A stretch of DNA of 7,895 bases. It comes from Thermoproteota archaeon. GTDB taxonomy: Archaea; Thermoproteota; Bathyarchaeia; Bathyarchaeales; Bathycorpusculaceae. The notes below the pieces were generated by a model that saw only the letters and a list, made by a program, of their open reading frames with translations, made no database searches and was not told where the DNA came from. This document shows, piece by piece, positions 5,516-7,895 of this stretch. Position 1 is the stretch's first letter; every line of letters begins with the position of its first letter. The DNA is taken from positions 1 to 7,895 of the forward strand of contig JAAZFA010000334.1 in NCBI GenBank assembly GCA_012511995.1, read 5' to 3'. Both the position numbers and the translations under genes were made by a program.

Positions 5516-5555
5516 GTATAAACGTACATACAATTGAATGTATGTACGTTTATAC
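5516..5555. promoter_or_regulatory. Perfect 17-bp inverted repeat with two GntR operator cores
   Basis: The left arm at 5516-5532 (starting GTATAAACGTAC) is the exact reverse complement of the right arm at 5539-5555, around a 6-base centre ATTGAA. Each arm holds a GT-N-TA-N-AC core: GTATAAAC at 5516-5523 and GTTTATAC at 5548-5555, with centres 32 bp apart, about three helical turns on one face. The right arm plus one base (5543-5556) matches the operator in the regulator promoter at 13 of 14 positions. In RNA it would form a strong hairpin ending 8 bases before the ribosome site of the next gene. There is no T-tract, so it is not a normal terminator. TATAAG/TATAAA at 5511-5522 could be a -10, but no good -35 is seen. 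Confidence 0.75.
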
Positions 5556-5562
5556 AAAAGTT

Positions 5563-5570
5563 GAAGGAGA
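5563..5570 (+). promoter_or_regulatory. Ribosome-binding site fixing the start of the MtrH-type gene
   Basis: GAAGGAGA lies 5 bases before ATG 5576. An in-frame TTG at 5534 would add 14 residues, but it sits inside the loop of the inverted repeat and has no Shine-Dalgarno site, so ATG 5576 is the start. Confidence 0.8.
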
Positions 5571-5575
5571 CGACG

Positions 5576-6505
5576 ATGCGGGAAAAATATCTTAAGCTAA
5601 ATAGTAAATTCAAAATTGGAGATGTACAAATTGGTGGTAGGTACGGGGAAATACCAACAGTTTTAATCGGCAGCATTTTTTATATGCGTCACAAGATTGT
5701 TGAGGATTCTCAAAAAGGAATTTTTAGTGAAATCAAAGCGAGGGAAATTATAGAAAAAAGTACATCTTTGGCTAATAAGTTAGGCGTGAAATTTATGCTT
5801 GATGTTGTTGGTGAGACTACAGAAGCATTGGTCAAGTACATGGAATTCCTCTATTACCAAACGAATGTTCCGCTTCTTGTTAATTCAACTTCGCCTGAAG
5901 TAAGAATTGGGGTACTGCAACATCTACATAAAAAAGATATGTTGGATAGAGTGGTCTACAATTCAATAAATGCTTTTAGTACTGAGGAAGAATTAAAGCT
6001 TTTAAAACAAATCCCAGTGGAGACAGCAGTGCTTCAGGCCTACAACTCAAAAAGCAAACGAGCTAATGGCCCACTTAAAGTGCTCTGCGGCAATGACAAG
6101 AGCAAAGGGTTGTTGGATCTGGCGCTGGAGTGCAACATCCATAATGTCCTGGTAGATGTGCCGACTTTAGATTTAGCAAGTGTAGGCTTAGTAGCCCGAT
6201 CTCTACAACTTGTGCAGGAACAGTTTGCAGTACCTGTTGGAACTGCTCCTTCTAATGGCACTTATGACAGTCAATGGCTGAGGAATCGTGAGAATGTATC
6301 CAAGAACCAATTTAGAAATGTGGATGCAGCTGTTAACGCATATTTGGCAAGTCATGGTGCAAACTTTCTCTTTTATGGTCCCGTTGAAGGTTTCGAATGG
6401 GTATTCCCTGCGACTGCTGTTGTAAACGCCATGCATGCTTATGGTCTGCGTAGCGATGGAGTTAAACCTGAAACATCAGAGCATCCGTTTTTTAAAATAC
6501 TTTAA
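5576..6505 (+). CDS. MtrH-family methyltransferase (methylcorrinoid:tetrahydrofolate type)
   Basis: A 309-residue cytosolic protein related to subunit H of tetrahydromethanopterin S-methyltransferase and to bacterial MtgA-type enzymes, which move a methyl group between a corrinoid protein and tetrahydrofolate. It is a pterin-binding TIM barrel. Visible family blocks are the opening KIGDVQIGGRYGEIPTVLIGSIFY, MLDVVGETTEALVKYMEFL, LLVNSTSPEVR, VVYNSINAFSTEEE, AVLQAYNSKS, GLLDLALECNIHNVLVDVPTLDLASVG, the VPVGTAPSNGT turn, and GANFLFYGPVEGFEWVFPATAVVNAM near the end. The length is normal for the family. It lies 74 bases after the UroD-type gene with the inverted-repeat operator between, and 17 bases before the permease gene. 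In an acetogen-like host it would feed methyl groups into the Wood-Ljungdahl or C1 folate pool. The family is very sure; the direction and acceptor (tetrahydrofolate) are inferred from the bacterial context. Confidence 0.9.
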   Translation: MREKYLKLNSKFKIGDVQIGGRYGEIPTVLIGSIFYMRHKIVEDSQKGIFSEIKAREIIEKSTSLANKLGVKFMLDVVGETTEALVKYMEFLYYQTNVPLLVNSTSPEVRIGVLQHLHKKDMLDRVVYNSINAFSTEEELKLLKQIPVETAVLQAYNSKSKRANGPLKVLCGNDKSKGLLDLALECNIHNVLVDVPTLDLASVGLVARSLQLVQEQFAVPVGTAPSNGTYDSQWLRNRENVSKNQFRNVDAAVNAYLASHGANFLFYGPVEGFEWVFPATAVVNAMHAYGLRSDGVKPETSEHPFFKIL

Positions 6506-6522
6506 TTTAGGGGAGTATGTAG

Positions 6523-7257
6523 ATGACATATCTTGGTGTATTTATAGTGTTATTTGCTGGTGCTTTTGTGCAAGGCCTCTCAGGCTTTGGTTCCGCAATG
6601 GTGTGGATGAGCTTTTTGCCCTTGTTAGTTAGTTATGAGGTTGCTGCCGCTATGGTGCCATTTATGTTAGGTATTTTGGGTTTAGTTGTAACATTGCAGC
6701 TCTTTCGTCACGTGCAATGGAAAGTTGCTATTGTGCCATTAGTTGTATCATTCATGAGTACCAGCCTTGGCGTGTGGATTATGTCAATGACAACTGTAAA
6801 AACAATGCAAATCGTCCTTGGGTTCTTTCTATTTTTAATCGGTATCTATTTCTTTGTTACAAGTAAAAACCCCGTTGTTATTAAGCCGACACCAGTTAAT
6901 GGTGGTATTGCAGGTTTTATCGCAGGTGTTTTTACTGGCTTATTAAATATTGGCGGACCGCCTTTGGCAATTTATTACAACCAGGCTACGGACGAGCCTA
7001 TTCAGTATAAAGCAAATCTAGAATTTAACTTTTTTGTCATGTATGGCTGGGCTGCTGTAATGAAAGCTATGCAGGGAGCAGTAACTCCCGAGTTCAAGGC
7101 TATTTTCCTCCCGGCTCTGGCAGGATTAGTTGCTGGTACTGCTATTGGCTTAAAACTATTTGGCAAATTTGATAAAAAAATTGTATCGTACTTAGTCTGG
7201 AGTATGTTGGTAGTAATGGGTTTATTCCAACTAGGAAAAGCATTTGCTTTGTTTTAA
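6523..7257 (+). CDS. TauE/SafE (TSUP) family permease
   Basis: A 244-residue integral membrane protein of the TSUP family (sulfite exporter TauE/SafE, DUF81). Two repeat halves are visible, each opened by a glycine-rich motif: GLSGFGSAMVWMSFLPLL at about 18-35 and GVFTGLLNIGGPPLAIYYNQ at about 134-153. About seven to eight hydrophobic helices fill the length, which is usual for the family (about 240-260). Members carry small anions such as sulfite, sulfoacetate, taurine-related sulfonates or some carboxylates, by uptake or export. ATG 6523 follows AGGGGAG at 6509-6515, and the gene begins 17 bases after the MtrH-type stop, so they share a transcript. In this cassette it would plausibly import the methyl donor or export the demethylated acid; that is inference from position. 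The family call is strong and the substrate is unknown. Confidence 0.88.
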   Translation: MTYLGVFIVLFAGAFVQGLSGFGSAMVWMSFLPLLVSYEVAAAMVPFMLGILGLVVTLQLFRHVQWKVAIVPLVVSFMSTSLGVWIMSMTTVKTMQIVLGFFLFLIGIYFFVTSKNPVVIKPTPVNGGIAGFIAGVFTGLLNIGGPPLAIYYNQATDEPIQYKANLEFNFFVMYGWAAVMKAMQGAVTPEFKAIFLPALAGLVAGTAIGLKLFGKFDKKIVSYLVWSMLVVMGLFQLGKAFALF

Positions 7258-7263
7258 AAACTG

Positions 7264-7895
7264 ATGAATGGGAGCATGGATTTGTACAATCAATCTTGTC
7301 ATGGCGGCGTCCACAAAGTTGATCTTTGTGGCACCGCCACTACCTTTATTAACTTAAGTGATGATGAAACATTTCTAAAGATGGATCTAGTTAATATTCT
7401 TTGGGGTATTAACGAGGGTTCAATTAATACTATCGAACAATTAAACTCTCTTTCAGCTTCGGTAAAGCTGGAAGCAGAACTTATGCTGCTGAAAGATAAG
7501 ATTATGACTACTAACAAACCAGTGGTAGGTAGGATTTTAGGTCCATTTTCAGTCTTAGTACAGTTAGCAGGGGCAAAAAAATCCTTCCGGTGGTTGAAAA
7601 GATATCCGGAAGAAATTTCTGCAGCGTTAAAACAAATTGCAAAAGCACTTTGCCATTACACAGAAATATTAAGTGGGATTGGCATTAGAGTAATTTCTTA
7701 CGCCGACCCTAGTTTGATGGAAGAACTGTTCAGTGAGCCAGTATATCAACACTTAATTCGTTTTAACTATTTATATTTATCTTTGGTAACGGAAAAGACA
7801 GCAAATCTTGTGATTCATTTATGTCCAATATTCTCACAAAAAATGAAAGCTAGCTCGTTAATTCGCGATGCAGCTGTCATTAAATGTTCAGTCTC
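7264..7895 (+). CDS. Second UroD-type (MtaA-like) methyltransferase, 3' end missing
   Basis: The frame stays open from the permease stop to the window edge, giving about 210 residues without a stop. Residues (counted from ATG 7276) near 90-170 match the UroD/MtaA barrel: KPVVGRILGPFSVLVQLAGA, a long helix KRYPEEISAALKQIAKALCHYTEIL, and IGIRVISYADPSLMEELFS. The segment NLVIHLCPIF carries His181-Leu-Cys183, the HxC zinc motif of MtaA-type methyltransferases; the distal Cys lies outside. The N-terminal part (CHGGVHKVDLCGTATTF) is shorter than in typical relatives by an estimated 60-70 residues and lacks the usual ER.lA...G...DR.P opening. Start choice is uncertain: ATG 7264 has no ribosome site, ATG 7276 is too close to GGGAG (7270-7274), and TTG 7282 has the best spacing to it. 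It lies 6 bases or more behind the permease stop, in the same operon. Confidence 0.75.
   Translation, partial: MNGSMDLYNQSCHGGVHKVDLCGTATTFINLSDDETFLKMDLVNILWGINEGSINTIEQLNSLSASVKLEAELMLLKDKIMTTNKPVVGRILGPFSVLVQLAGAKKSFRWLKRYPEEISAALKQIAKALCHYTEILSGIGIRVISYADPSLMEELFSEPVYQHLIRFNYLYLSLVTEKTANLVIHLCPIFSQKMKASSLIRDAAVIKCSV
7303..7338. repeat. GC-rich hairpin near the start of the last gene
   Basis: CCACAAAG (7311-7318) and CTTTGTGG (7324-7331) form a perfect 8-bp stem around TTGAT. It is extended by GGCGG (7303-7307) and CCGCC (7334-7338) across a small internal loop. The structure is much more GC-rich than its surroundings. It falls about 20-40 bases into the predicted coding region and has no T-tract, so it may tune translation or mRNA stability between the permease and the last gene, or it may be an accident of codon choice. 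Confidence 0.55.

Noticed and set aside
5534..5575. Upstream TTG start adding 14 residues to the MtrH-type protein
   Set aside because: It falls within the loop and right arm of the inverted repeat with no ribosome site, whereas ATG 5576 has GAAGGAGA at good spacing and family alignment begins after it.

Overview
The window looks like chromosomal DNA of an anaerobic, AT-leaning Firmicute, most likely of the Clostridia or Negativicutes and possibly an acetogen or a relative. The grounds are strong purine-rich Shine-Dalgarno sites, sigma-A-type promoters, GTG/TTG start usage, and a corrinoid/tetrahydrofolate methyl-transfer gene set typical of acetogens and dehalogenating or demethylating clostridia. 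The assignment is an inference; no taxonomic marker gene is present.

The left third (1-2353) is ordinary housekeeping and envelope material, all on the plus strand. It holds the 3' end of a glucosamine-6-phosphate deaminase gene (nagB) with a hairpin behind it, a small two-helix membrane protein with a C-terminal SHOCT domain, a monofunctional GT51 peptidoglycan glycosyltransferase, and an AIM24/TIGR00266-family protein. The glycosyltransferase promoter carries three YTTAAK half-sites at exact 11-bp spacing just upstream of an extended -10 with no -35, which resembles a response-regulator (PmrA/PhoB-type) activator site. Positions 2354-2778 contain no convincing gene, only a short possible coding remnant, a hairpin and a strong promoter.

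The right two thirds (2700 to the end) form one functional block. A GntR/UTRA (HutC-type) regulator is followed by a Rossmann corrinoid-protein gene, a UroD-type (MtaA/CmuA superfamily) methyltransferase, an MtrH-type pterin:corrinoid methyltransferase, a TauE/SafE permease, and the start of a second UroD-type protein that runs off the edge. The expected flow is methyl donor to corrinoid protein by one UroD-type enzyme, then corrinoid to tetrahydrofolate by the MtrH-type enzyme, with the permease moving an anionic substrate or demethylated product. The methyl donor cannot be read from the sequence. No reductive activase for the corrinoid is visible in the window.

Three things stand out. (1) The corrinoid-protein gene is broken twice, by an in-frame TAA and by an exact 8-bp tandem duplication that shifts the frame. 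Undoing both restores a normal protein of 216 residues. (2) The regulator promoter, the leader of the corrinoid gene and a perfect 17-bp inverted repeat before the MtrH-type gene share a GTNTANAC-cored operator, which defines a local GntR regulon. (3) The first UroD-type enzyme lacks the usual zinc-binding HxC and distal Cys, while the second, at the edge, keeps HxC, so the two probably have different roles.
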